The notes under the pieces: generated by a model
Databases searched by the model: none
Told to the model about the DNA's origin: nothing
What the model saw: only the letters and a program-made list of their open reading frames with translations
Assembly (NCBI RefSeq): GCF_029360705.1
Contig: NZ_JARKMX010000008.1
Span: forward strand, 1,549,949-1,613,948
Direction: 5' to 3'
Source of the DNA: Paraflavitalea pollutisoli
Lineage (GTDB): Bacteria; Bacteroidota; Bacteroidia; Chitinophagales; Chitinophagaceae
Length of the DNA stretch: 64,000 bases
Made by a program: the position numbers and the translations under genes
Shown: one piece after another, positions 28,614 to 37,153 of the stretch
How the letters are laid out: every line of letters starts with the position of its first letter
Position numbering within the stretch: the first letter of the stretch is position 1

Positions 28614-30251
28614 ATGAAAAGACTTTTCACCCTGGCAGCGATCTTGCTGAGCGGATCACTCCAGGCACAAAAAGACTCGGCCAACACCTTTTCGAACCGG
28701 GCATATGACCTGTACCTGAAAGGCGATTATTGCAATGCATTTATGTGGTACGAGAAAACTTTCGAATACCAAAAGGTCAACTACCCGCTATACCAGGCGG
28801 CCGTGTGTGCCTGCCAGTGCGGTCAGCCGGCCAAAGCACTCAAGTACTTCAACGAGTTTGTGGAACATGGCGGCGACTTTTACAACTACGAGTTCTTTGT
28901 CAACGACACCGCCGCCAACTGCCTCAAAGCTACCCCCGACTGGAAAGCCGCCATGGCTTCTTTCAAAATACCCTACGATTCCGTACAGGCTGCCACACAG
29001 GCTTACTACGCCTCCATCACCGATACCACCAACCGGCTCAATCGTTCGGAGTTGACCGACACCGCTGCCTGGCGCAAGCGGGCAGCCGGTATGCCATTCC
29101 CAGCCCTGTACCGCTCCATCAGGCAATTCAACCAATACCAGCGCCCACCGAAAACCGGGCATTGGACGCTATATGATATCCGTGTCAACGATACATTGAT
29201 GGTCCCCTTCCTTGTCTACATACCCGCTACCTACCGTCCCAATCGACCAACACCGTTGTACCTATTCCTGCAGGGCGCGGTGAGTTACCGGTCGTCCTTC
29301 GCCGTAAAAGGACAACCCGCCATTTATGAAAAGGGAGTGATCGAAAAGCCCATGGAGCAAAACGCTTTTATCCTCTACCCCTTCGCCCGCAAAGACATCA
29401 ACTGGCTCTACCATCCCGCCGCCTTCAAAGCCATCGAAGACGAGATCGCCTTCCTGAAGTCACTCTACAACATCGACGACAACAAGGTTTATGCTACCGG
29501 TCACTCCGATGGCGGTCGCGGTGTGTTCTGGCTAGCCATCAACCGGCCCGCACCTTTTGCAGCCTTCCTCGGGCTAAACTATTTCCCTTCCATAATCCTG
29601 GGTAACACCTCGTTGGGCAACCTGCGCAATACACAACGTTTTTACGGGATCAGTGGCACTGAAGACCATCTGTTCAAAAAAGAAATGATCAGCAGCATCT
29701 ATAACTACAGCCGGGAGATCGGTGCCAACTGGTACAACCAGCTAGTCCCCGGCAGCCATAGCCTGCCCTATAATACACCATCACCCATCAGGTTTATATA
29801 CGACAGCCTCATCAACCAACGCCGCGATCCATTTCCCCGCCAGTTGCAATGGCAAACCGACAATACGCTGAACGGACGTTATTATTGGATGCAGATCGCT
29901 CAACTCGACACCCTGGCCACCCCATCCTCCTGGCATGTCAACCACAACCCAACCGTACCGGGCAAGAACGACAAAAGAGATACACTCAACTACAACCGGC
30001 GCCGGTCGGGCGCCATTATGGCCAACATCAGCAACAATAGGGTCTACATCCATACCTCGCGCGTAAAGGAAATCATATTTTACGCCTACCCCGACCTGGT
30101 AGACCTCTCCAAACCCGTCACCTTTTACATCAACGAAAAACCAGCGTATACCGTAACCCTGCAATCCGATAGAGAAGTCCTGTTGCAGGACTTCCTGAAA
30201 AACAAAGACCGCCGGTTGTTACCGGCGGCCAGGATCAATATTGTGCTGTAA
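28614..30251 (+). CDS. Exported TPR-like protein with C-terminal alpha/beta hydrolase domain
   Basis: 545 residues with a signal peptide (MKRLFTLAAILLSGSLQAQ). Residues about 25-105 hold TPR-like repeats (AYDLYLKGDYCNAFMWYEK, YQAAVCACQCGQPAKALKYF). A linker follows, then an alpha/beta-hydrolase domain from about 190: VPFLVYIPATYRPNR, LYLFLQGAVSYRSSF, the nucleophile S298 in YATGHSDGGRGVFW and a late histidine in PGSHSLPY. The last 130 residues form a beta-rich tail seen after some Bacteroidota esterases. The domain order is the reverse of the gene before it, and both are probably one transcript. Likely periplasmic. Confidence 0.75.
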   Translation: MKRLFTLAAILLSGSLQAQKDSANTFSNRAYDLYLKGDYCNAFMWYEKTFEYQKVNYPLYQAAVCACQCGQPAKALKYFNEFVEHGGDFYNYEFFVNDTAANCLKATPDWKAAMASFKIPYDSVQAATQAYYASITDTTNRLNRSELTDTAAWRKRAAGMPFPALYRSIRQFNQYQRPPKTGHWTLYDIRVNDTLMVPFLVYIPATYRPNRPTPLYLFLQGAVSYRSSFAVKGQPAIYEKGVIEKPMEQNAFILYPFARKDINWLYHPAAFKAIEDEIAFLKSLYNIDDNKVYATGHSDGGRGVFWLAINRPAPFAAFLGLNYFPSIILGNTSLGNLRNTQRFYGISGTEDHLFKKEMISSIYNYSREIGANWYNQLVPGSHSLPYNTPSPIRFIYDSLINQRRDPFPRQLQWQTDNTLNGRYYWMQIAQLDTLATPSSWHVNHNPTVPGKNDKRDTLNYNRRRSGAIMANISNNRVYIHTSRVKEIIFYAYPDLVDLSKPVTFYINEKPAYTVTLQSDREVLLQDFLKNKDRRLLPAARINIVL

Positions 30252-30262
30252 GAAACAGTCGA

Positions 30263-31006
30263 TCAAATGTCATTCATTGCTTGTTGTGCGTTGCTCAGCA
30301 ACAAGCTTAACTCTTCTTCATTGGCAAGGGGAAAACCACCGAAGTCGAAGTTGGCCGATTGGCGATAGCTGACTGTATCAGGTACAGTCACCCGCGCCGA
30401 AGTATGATACTCTACGGCGCCGGTGCCCTTGATCAGTGTGGCAATATTGGCAGCGCGTACACCGGCGCCAGGCATGATGATGATCCGCCCGTTGGCCTGG
30501 GTAACCAGTTTGGCCAATACGTCGATCCCCTCCGGTGCACCGGAAGCCTGGCCGCTCGTAAGCACCCGCTCACAGCCCAATTCGATCAGCTGCTCCAACG
30601 CCTGGTAAGGATCGGGCGTACGGTCGAATACACGGTGACAGGTTACGCCCATCGGATAGGCCCAGGACATGATCTGCTTCATCCTGTCGATATCAATTTC
30701 ACCGTTTTGCAAATGCACCCCGGTAGAGATACCGTCGCACCCCAACTCCTTGCACAACAGGATATCCTTCTTAATGATCGCCCACTCATCGTCGTCATAC
30801 AGGAAATTGCCGCCGCGCGGGCGGATGATGGGATACAATTCGAGACCGATCTGCTCCCGCACGCGCAGGATCGCACCATGCGAAGGCGTTGTACCGCCCT
30901 CCCCGGGATTATCACACAGCTCTACCCGCGTAGCCCCCACCCTGGCAGCCACCAGGCTGCTTTGGATATTGAAAGCACACACTTCGAGTACAATATTATC
31001 GGCCAT
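30263..31006 (-). CDS. cutC: CutC-family protein
   Basis: A 247-residue TIM-barrel protein. The ATG at 31006 gives the usual CutC opening (MADNIVLEVCAFNIQSSLVA); upstream in-frame codons overlap the preceding gene. Signatures are RVELCDNPGEGGTTPSHG, IIRPRGGNFLYDDDE, VTCHRVFDRTPDP and IIIMPGAGV. The family was named for copper homeostasis, but its copper role is disputed and its activity is uncertain. It lies 28 nt downstream of the glycosylasparaginase gene, in the same operon, which hints at a function in sugar or amino-sugar metabolism. Confidence 0.9.
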   Translation of the reverse strand: MADNIVLEVCAFNIQSSLVAARVGATRVELCDNPGEGGTTPSHGAILRVREQIGLELYPIIRPRGGNFLYDDDEWAIIKKDILLCKELGCDGISTGVHLQNGEIDIDRMKQIMSWAYPMGVTCHRVFDRTPDPYQALEQLIELGCERVLTSGQASGAPEGIDVLAKLVTQANGRIIIMPGAGVRAANIATLIKGTGAVEYHTSARVTVPDTVSYRQSANFDFGGFPLANEEELSLLLSNAQQAMNDI

Positions 31007-31034
31007 AGCTCTTTGTTTGAAGGCAACAGTAGGG

Positions 31035-32063
31035 TTATTGATAAACGCTTTTGGCTTTGTACACCTTTTCCTCCTTACCACTGCGCACAGCATAGGTAAA
31101 GCCAGGCTGCAAGGCATAAGCGCCAAATTCTCCCTTTTTATTCAGGGCCAGAAAGCCTACCTGCACCTGCTTCGCTTTTTCCGGGCTGCGGGCAATGATA
31201 CGCTCCACCGCTTTGCGGCAGGCATCTTCCGGTTTATGTCCTTGCCGCATAAGTTCTACTACCAGGTGTGAACCCACAATACGGATCACCTCTTCTCCCA
31301 CACCGGTAGACGTAGCAGCCCCTATCTCATTGTCGACATACAGCCCCGCACCGATGATCGGTGAGTCGCCTACACGTCCATGCATCTTGTACGCCATGCC
31401 ACTCGTGGTACAGGCACCACTCAAGAGGCCATTGGTATCCATAGCGACCATACCGATGGTATCATGGTTATTGATACCGCCGGGCATAGGATCGTTTTCC
31501 TTCTTATATAACTTGTTCTCGATATTCATGACCGGCTCATATTTGGAGGTCTTGAGCCATTCTTTCCAGGCCTTTTCGGAGGAAGGAGTCAGGAGGTTTT
31601 CTTTTTTGAAGCCATTGGCCAGCGCAAACTGCAGGGCACCATCGCCCACCAGCACCACATGGGGTGTTTTCTCCATCACCAGCCGGGCCACGGAAATCGC
31701 ATGGATGATGTGCTCGAGGCACATGACCGATCCGCAATTGTATTGATCATCCATGATACAGGCATCGAGCGTCACGCGACCGTCGCGGTCGGGCAAGCCA
31801 CCATACCCCACACTCTGGTTACTTTCATCGGCCTCGGGCACTTTTACACCCGCCTCTACCGCATCCAGGGCACGGCCACCCGCCGACAGCACTTTCCAGG
31901 CATCGGCATTGGCTGCCTTGCCAAAATCCCAGGTAGAGATCACGATCGGATTGCCTTTAACAACAGCAGGAAGTGCAGGTTCCGCGGCGGCCAATGATTG
32001 GCCAGCCAAAACGGCCGCAGATCCCATGACGGAGGAGCGGAGGAATTTTCTTCTGGTAGACAT
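31035..32063 (-). CDS. Tat-exported N4-(beta-N-acetylglucosaminyl)-L-asparaginase
   Basis: A 342-residue Ntn-hydrolase. Starting at the ATG at 32063, the N-terminus STRRKFLRSSVMGSAAVLAG is a twin-arginine signal. The autocatalytic processing site is NNHDTIGMVAMD with T202 as the new N-terminal nucleophile. This exact HDTIG context separates glycosylasparaginases from isoaspartyl peptidases (usually GTVGAV). GRVGDSPIIGAGLYVDNEIGA is the substrate-binding block. The enzyme splits the GlcNAc-Asn linkage left when N-glycoproteins are degraded. It sits directly upstream of cutC and within 3 kb of the hexosaminidase gene, consistent with glycoprotein salvage in the periplasm. Confidence 0.9.
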   Translation of the reverse strand: MSTRRKFLRSSVMGSAAVLAGQSLAAAEPALPAVVKGNPIVISTWDFGKAANADAWKVLSAGGRALDAVEAGVKVPEADESNQSVGYGGLPDRDGRVTLDACIMDDQYNCGSVMCLEHIIHAISVARLVMEKTPHVVLVGDGALQFALANGFKKENLLTPSSEKAWKEWLKTSKYEPVMNIENKLYKKENDPMPGGINNHDTIGMVAMDTNGLLSGACTTSGMAYKMHGRVGDSPIIGAGLYVDNEIGAATSTGVGEEVIRIVGSHLVVELMRQGHKPEDACRKAVERIIARSPEKAKQVQVGFLALNKKGEFGAYALQPGFTYAVRSGKEEKVYKAKSVYQ

Positions 32064-32156
32064 AACAAATAGCAGGTTTCTCTTGTGAATAAAGCACCAA
32101 TGGGGTGCTACGGGTTGCAATATCAGTAAATCGGCCGATATGGCCCGCTCCGTTCA

Positions 32157-32633
32157 TCAGGCATTGGCGGCAAGTTGCATAAACTTTTGCAGGTTGCGTT
32201 TTGCCGTCTTGCGTACTTTATTGATCACAAAACCACTCCACCCCAGCAAAAGCCCTTTAAGGCCCAATGCCTGGCGGCTCCAGGCCCACATATCGAAGTC
32301 ATCCATATGCTCGATGATCAGCCCATCATGGAACTTAAAATGAGCTTTTACCTGATTCACCACTTTACGTCCGGTGGCGGAAAAGGTATAGGTCGCGATC
32401 CATTCGCAACTTCCATATTCATTGCCTGCTTCTACGTGTTTGAATTCAACCGAAAAACCTTTGGCATTGCGGCACAACATCGTCCACATCGCAGCCACTT
32501 CTGCCGCATTGAGGTTTTCAAATACCGGGTCATAAAAAGTGACCTCTTCGTGGTAACAGGACAACATACCGTTTGCATCCAGCCTGCCGAAGGTGGTGTA
32601 GAATTTTTCGATGAGTTGTTGGTGAGGATGCAT
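32157..32633 (-). CDS. NTF2-like / SnoaL-like domain protein
   Basis: A 158-residue cytosolic protein with an NTF2-like cone fold: HQQLIEKFYTTFGRLDANGML, CYHEEVTFYDPVFENL, EVAAMWTMLCRN and CEWIATYTFSATGRKVVNQVKAHFKFHDGLI. Members are either small-molecule enzymes (SnoaL type) or ligand binders; neither can be assigned. A basic tail (VRKTAKRNLQKFMQ) extends beyond the fold. It reads away from the CocE/NonD gene with 60 nt between starts and lies 93 nt upstream of the glycosylasparaginase gene on the same strand. Confidence 0.78.
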   Translation of the reverse strand: MHPHQQLIEKFYTTFGRLDANGMLSCYHEEVTFYDPVFENLNAAEVAAMWTMLCRNAKGFSVEFKHVEAGNEYGSCEWIATYTFSATGRKVVNQVKAHFKFHDGLIIEHMDDFDMWAWSRQALGLKGLLLGWSGFVINKVRKTAKRNLQKFMQLAANA

Positions 32634-32664
32634 AAGCGGTTGTTACGGGTTAATGTACTTTTGT

Positions 32665-32672
32665 TACTTTCG
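32665..32672 (+). promoter_or_regulatory. -7 element of the CocE/NonD gene
   Basis: TACTTTCG, one change from TAnnTTTG, lies 21 nt before the ATG at 32694. It supports that start over the longer upstream open frame. Confidence 0.5.
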
Positions 32673-32693
32673 GACATTAAAATTAAAGGTTAC

Positions 32694-34601
32694 ATGAGAA
32701 AACTATTCCTTTTCCTGACCAATTGTCTTATTATTTTTATTGCCCAGGGGCAATTAAGTCCGCAAACAGCACAAGACTCGGCCTGGTTGCGTGACAACTA
32801 TACAAAAAAAGAAATATACATTCCCATGCGGGATGGCGTGAAACTGTTCACTTCCATCTACCTGCCCAAGGATGCTACCGAAAAACATCCTATCCTGATG
32901 ACCCGCACCCCCTATAGCTGTGCGCCGTATGGTGAAAACAACTACAAGGCAAGTCTCTGGATCGGTCACCTGCGTTACTATACCCGCGAAAACTACATCA
33001 TCGTGACCCAGGATGTACGGGGCCGCTGGATGAGTGAAGGACAGTTTGTGGATGTACGCCCTTTCAACCCCAATAAAAAAGGCACCGAGAACGACGAGGC
33101 CAGCGATACCTACGACGCCATCGACTGGATGGTCAAAAACCTGCCCAACAACAACGGTAATGTCGGCGTGTTCGGCATTTCTTATCCCGGCTTTTACTCG
33201 ACCATGGCAGCCCTCAGCGGTCACCCGGCCCTGAAAGCCGTGAGCCCCCAGGCGCCCGTAACCGATTGGTTCCTGGGTGATGACTTTCACCACAACGGCG
33301 CCTTCGCCCTCATGGACGGCTTCAACTTCTACACCGGCGGATTTGGTTTCCCCCGGCCTCAACCCACCACAGTAGGCAGCCCCAGCAAATTGCAGATCCC
33401 CCGCAACGATAACTACGCCACCTTCCTGAACATCGGCGCCTTGCCCAATTTCATGAAGCTGACCGGCGATAGCCTTTCTTTTTGGAAAGACCTCTACGCC
33501 CACCCCAACCTCGACGACTGGTGGAAGGCACGCAATCCCCGCAATTTCGTCGACAACATGAAGCCAGCCATCCTCACCGTTGGTGGTCTGTTCGATGCGG
33601 AAGATTGTTATGGAGCCTGGCGTTTGTATGAAGCCATCGAAAAAAAGAACCCGGCCAGCACCTACAACAAGATCGTGATGGGCCCCTGGTACCATGGACA
33701 ATGGTCATCACTCGACGGCACCAAACTCGGCAACGTACGGTTCGGCGCCAATACCTCACACTGGTACCAGAACAATATCGAGATCCCTTTCTTTAATTAT
33801 TTCCTGAAAGGCAAGGGAGACATTTCCAAATTACCCGAAGCCACCATCTTCTTCAGTGGCGCCAACGAATGGAAGCAATTCCCCCAATGGCCTGCTGCCA
33901 ATAAAACCGACCAGCCGCTCTACATGCAGCCCAATGGCGGACTGGCCTGGGAAAAACCAACCGTAAAGAACAGCTTCAGCACGTATGTAAGCGACCCCGC
34001 CACTCCCGTACCGTATGCAGATGGCATCCATTGGGGCCGAACCCGCGAATACATGACCGACGACCAGCGTTTCGCTGCCCGCCGGCCCGATGTACTCACC
34101 TTTCAAACCCCTGTATTGACAGAAGACCTGACGCTTGGTGGCACCCTGGTAGCGGACCTGCTTACCAGCATCACCGGTACAGATGCCGATTTTGTCGTTA
34201 AGGTCATCGATGTATTCCCCGATGATTTTGCCTATCCCGGCGCCGTAGCACCAGCAGGTCGTGCAGGCGGTGGCGATTATCCCATGGGAGGTTACCAGAT
34301 GCTGGTACGTGGCGAGATCATGCGTGGCCGCTTCCGCAACAGCTTCGAAAAGCCCGAAGCTTTCAAGCCCAATAAGATAGAACGGGTAAAGTTTGAATTG
34401 CCGGATGTAGCGCACACCTTCAAAAAAGGCCACCGGGTGATGGTACAGGTCCAGAGCAGCTGGTTCCCGCTCTTCGACCGCAACCCGCAAAAGTTTGTCA
34501 ACATCTATGACGCACAAGACAGCGACTTCCAGGCAGCGACGATCCATCTCTTCCACGATGCGGTCAATAGCAGCAACCTCATTTTACCAGTGTTGAAATG
34601 A
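32694..34601 (+). CDS. CocE/NonD-family alpha/beta hydrolase, exported
   Basis: 635 residues. The ATG at 32694 gives a signal peptide (MRKLFLFLTNCLIIFIAQGQ); the longer frame upstream is antisense to the NTF2-like gene. The CocE/NonD N-terminal domain begins IYIPMRDGVKLFTSIYLPKD, continues with MTRTPYSC and VTQDVRGRWMSEGQF, and has the nucleophile S163 in FGISYPGFYST. The C-terminal jelly roll (X-Pro dipeptidyl-peptidase C-terminal type) starts near residue 440. This architecture covers alpha-amino-acid ester hydrolases, glutaryl acylases and X-Pro peptidases. Bacteroidota members of this length are usually annotated as alpha-amino-acid ester hydrolases, but the substrate is uncertain. A strong terminator follows. 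Confidence 0.88.
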   Translation: MRKLFLFLTNCLIIFIAQGQLSPQTAQDSAWLRDNYTKKEIYIPMRDGVKLFTSIYLPKDATEKHPILMTRTPYSCAPYGENNYKASLWIGHLRYYTRENYIIVTQDVRGRWMSEGQFVDVRPFNPNKKGTENDEASDTYDAIDWMVKNLPNNNGNVGVFGISYPGFYSTMAALSGHPALKAVSPQAPVTDWFLGDDFHHNGAFALMDGFNFYTGGFGFPRPQPTTVGSPSKLQIPRNDNYATFLNIGALPNFMKLTGDSLSFWKDLYAHPNLDDWWKARNPRNFVDNMKPAILTVGGLFDAEDCYGAWRLYEAIEKKNPASTYNKIVMGPWYHGQWSSLDGTKLGNVRFGANTSHWYQNNIEIPFFNYFLKGKGDISKLPEATIFFSGANEWKQFPQWPAANKTDQPLYMQPNGGLAWEKPTVKNSFSTYVSDPATPVPYADGIHWGRTREYMTDDQRFAARRPDVLTFQTPVLTEDLTLGGTLVADLLTSITGTDADFVVKVIDVFPDDFAYPGAVAPAGRAGGGDYPMGGYQMLVRGEIMRGRFRNSFEKPEAFKPNKIERVKFELPDVAHTFKKGHRVMVQVQSSWFPLFDRNPQKFVNIYDAQDSDFQAATIHLFHDAVNSSNLILPVLK

Positions 34602-34655
34602 TAAGGCAGTACTGTTGATCATCGAACATCTCAATAACATACGGTCACCACGATA

Positions 34656-34694
34656 GCAAAAGCCGCCTCACCAATCCCTTGAGGCGGCTTTTGC
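34656..34694 (+). terminator. Terminator of the CocE/NonD gene
   Basis: Perfect 15-bp stem (34656-34670 with 34680-34694) with a 9-base loop, flanked by A and T runs. Confidence 0.88.
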
Positions 34695-34707
34695 ATTTCT
34701 GCGGAAT

Positions 34708-34722
34708 CAACCGGTTGCGCAA
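34708..34722 (+). promoter_or_regulatory. LacI-type operator upstream of the GH20 gene
   Basis: CAACCGGTTG (34708-34717) merges into TTGCGCAA (34715-34722), the same core and flank as at 10988 and 46550. Its centre is about 53 nt upstream of the -7 element of the hexosaminidase gene. Confidence 0.68.
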
Positions 34723-34764
34723 CAATTTGATATCCTATTAGGAAATTTCATGTCGGGGAATGGT

Positions 34765-34772
34765 TACATTTG
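34765..34772 (+). promoter_or_regulatory. -7 element of the GH20 gene
   Basis: TACATTTG is a full match to TAnnTTTG and lies 33 nt before the ATG at 34806. It also rules out the in-frame start at 34770. Confidence 0.6.
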
Positions 34773-34805
34773 ACCACCTTATATCACCTTTTACAAAAAG
34801 ACGCT

Positions 34806-37070
34806 ATGCGAAAGCTATTGACCATTGCTCTGCTCTGCAGCCATGCGGCCCTGTTCAGCCAGGTAAACATCATTCCGCAGCCGGTAGAAGTGAAGATGCC
34901 CAAAGTGGCCGGCCAGTTTGTAATCACCAAAAATACGCCCATCGTACTGGAAGGATCGGGACTGGAGAACTCCGCCAACTTCCTCAACGACTACCTGCAA
35001 CAGGTGTATGGGTTCACCCTCAAGGTAACCGATAAGTCTACCCCGGGCGGTATCCACCTCAATTATGAGAAGATGGAATACACCTATCCCGGCGCTTACG
35101 TACTCCGGTCCGGCAAGGGTCAGGTCTATATTGCCGGCGATAATGAGGCCGGTACCTTTTATGGTGTACAAACCTTGCTTCAATTGTTACCCGTAGAAAA
35201 GAGTGCTTCGCTCAAAGTACCCTATATCGATATCAAAGATTATCCAAGGTTTCAATACCGTGGTCTGATGCTGGATGTAAGCCGCCATTTCTTCCCCATC
35301 TCCTTTGTGAAGAAATACATCGACTACCTGGCCATGCACAAGATGAACTACTTCCACTGGCACCTCACCGATGACCAGGGCTGGCGCATTGAGATCAAGA
35401 AGTATCCCAAACTTACCGAAGTAGGTGGTTACCGTAATGGCACCATCATCGGTCGTTATCCCGGTACGGGCAATGATCATCAACGGTATGGCGGCTTCTA
35501 CACACAGGAAGAAGCGAAGGAGATCGTGGCATATGCAGCCAAACGATATATCACCGTTATCCCCGAGATCGAGATGCCCGGTCACGCCTCCGCCGCGTTG
35601 ACAGCCTACCCCCATCTTGGTTGTACTGGTGGCCCCTACCAGGTGCAGCAAACCTGGGGCGTATTCAACGACGTATTCTGCGCAGGCAACGATACCGTAT
35701 TCAATTTCATGCAGGATGTACTGGACGAAGTAATTCCTTTATTCCCGGCTAAATATGTGCATGTAGGCGCTGACGAGTGCCCCAAAGACAGCTGGAAGAA
35801 ATGCCCCAAATGTCAAAAGCGTATCAAGGACCACAACCTGAAAGACGAGCATGAACTGCAGAGCTATTTCATCCAGCGCATGGAGAAGTACATCAATGGC
35901 AAAGGCAAAACCCTCGTTGGCTGGGATGAGATCCTGGAAGGCGGTCTCGCCCCCAATGCGGTAGTGATGAGCTGGCGCGGAGAAGCGGGTGGCATCGAAG
36001 CTGCTAAACAAAAACACCAGGTGATCATGACACCGACCACCTATGTATACTTCGACTACTCACAAACAAAAAGTGAAGATTCTGTAACGATCGGTGGCTT
36101 CATTCCCTTACAAAAAGTATATGGCTACGAACCCATCCCCAAGGAACTCACCGCAGAAGAAGGCAAATACATCCTCGGTGCACAAGCCAACCTGTGGACA
36201 GAATATATTCTTTACCCCAGCAAAGTAGAATACATGATCTTCCCCCGCGCTACGGCCTTGAGTGAAGTATTGTGGAGCCCTAAAGAAAAGCGCGACTGGA
36301 ACAGTTTTGAGAAACGCCTGCAAACACAATTCAAGCGGTACGACCTGTGGGGTTCCAGCTATAGCAAGGCTTATTTTGACCTGAAGGCCAGCATAGCCCC
36401 CACTCCCAACTATGATGGATCAATCCTGTACAGCCTGCAGACAGCTGCGCCCAACAGCAAGATACTCTATACGCTAAACGGCTATGATAGCAAAGTGAGT
36501 GTGTATAGCAAGCCACTGGTTGTAAAAATGGACGACCAGATCGGTGCCATGCTGGAAGTGAACGGGCAGCAATTGAGTCCAGTGAACCAGAAGTTTTCTT
36601 TTAACAAAGCTACCGGCAGAAAAGTATCGATCACCACACCGACTGCCGAAAACCGCCGGGGCAATGGCGGCACTTTTGGCCTGGTGAATGGCGCCCAATC
36701 CGAAAAAGGCATCCTGGGTGATGAATGGTTAGGCTGGCAGGGCCCCGATATGGAAGCTATCATTGATCTCGGAAAAATACAATCCATTTCCTCCGTTAAA
36801 GTCCACCTCCTTGATCAACAACCGAGCTGGGTATATCTGCCAGAATATGTAGAAGTGCTCGTATCTGAAGATGGTAAGAACTTTCAATCTACCGGCAAAT
36901 CAAATCAAGCGGTTAAAGAAAGCCACAATATGGCTTCTATTACAGTACCGGCTGCGGCCAAAGCCCGCTATGTAAAAGTGTTTGCCAGGAACCATGGCAC
37001 CATCGCCGACGGCAACCCCGGTGCAGGCAGCAAGGCCTGGTTATTTGTGGATGAGATCTCGGTGAACTGA
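34806..37070 (+). CDS. GH20 beta-N-acetylhexosaminidase, exported
   Basis: 754 residues starting with a signal peptide (MRKLLTIALLCSHAALFSQ). A GH20b-type N-terminal domain (about residues 20-150) precedes the barrel. YRGLMLDVSRHFFP and YFHWHLTDDQGWRIEIKKYP are family signatures, and the catalytic pair D323-E324 is in HVGADECPKDSW. After the barrel (ends near 500) come a chitobiase-like C-terminal beta-sandwich (TPNYDGSILYSLQ) and a discoidin-like F5/8 domain (residues about 620-754, GPDMEAIIDLGKIQSISSV). It removes terminal GlcNAc or GalNAc from glycans or chitin oligomers. Monocistronic, with its own LacI-type operator and promoter. Confidence 0.94.
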   Translation: MRKLLTIALLCSHAALFSQVNIIPQPVEVKMPKVAGQFVITKNTPIVLEGSGLENSANFLNDYLQQVYGFTLKVTDKSTPGGIHLNYEKMEYTYPGAYVLRSGKGQVYIAGDNEAGTFYGVQTLLQLLPVEKSASLKVPYIDIKDYPRFQYRGLMLDVSRHFFPISFVKKYIDYLAMHKMNYFHWHLTDDQGWRIEIKKYPKLTEVGGYRNGTIIGRYPGTGNDHQRYGGFYTQEEAKEIVAYAAKRYITVIPEIEMPGHASAALTAYPHLGCTGGPYQVQQTWGVFNDVFCAGNDTVFNFMQDVLDEVIPLFPAKYVHVGADECPKDSWKKCPKCQKRIKDHNLKDEHELQSYFIQRMEKYINGKGKTLVGWDEILEGGLAPNAVVMSWRGEAGGIEAAKQKHQVIMTPTTYVYFDYSQTKSEDSVTIGGFIPLQKVYGYEPIPKELTAEEGKYILGAQANLWTEYILYPSKVEYMIFPRATALSEVLWSPKEKRDWNSFEKRLQTQFKRYDLWGSSYSKAYFDLKASIAPTPNYDGSILYSLQTAAPNSKILYTLNGYDSKVSVYSKPLVVKMDDQIGAMLEVNGQQLSPVNQKFSFNKATGRKVSITTPTAENRRGNGGTFGLVNGAQSEKGILGDEWLGWQGPDMEAIIDLGKIQSISSVKVHLLDQQPSWVYLPEYVEVLVSEDGKNFQSTGKSNQAVKESHNMASITVPAAAKARYVKVFARNHGTIADGNPGAGSKAWLFVDEISVN

Positions 37071-37097
37071 TCAATCGGCAGAACTAGCTAATAAGCA

Positions 37098-37123
37098 ATG
37101 GGGCCCCGTGAAGAGGGCCCCAT
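37098..37123. terminator. Terminator between GH20 and the TSP3 protein genes
   Basis: Perfect 9-bp stem ATGGGGCCC with GGGCCCCAT and a T-rich tail on the plus strand; the genes converge here. Confidence 0.8.
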
Positions 37124-37153
37124 TTGTTTTACTATGAAACACGAAATGAACAC

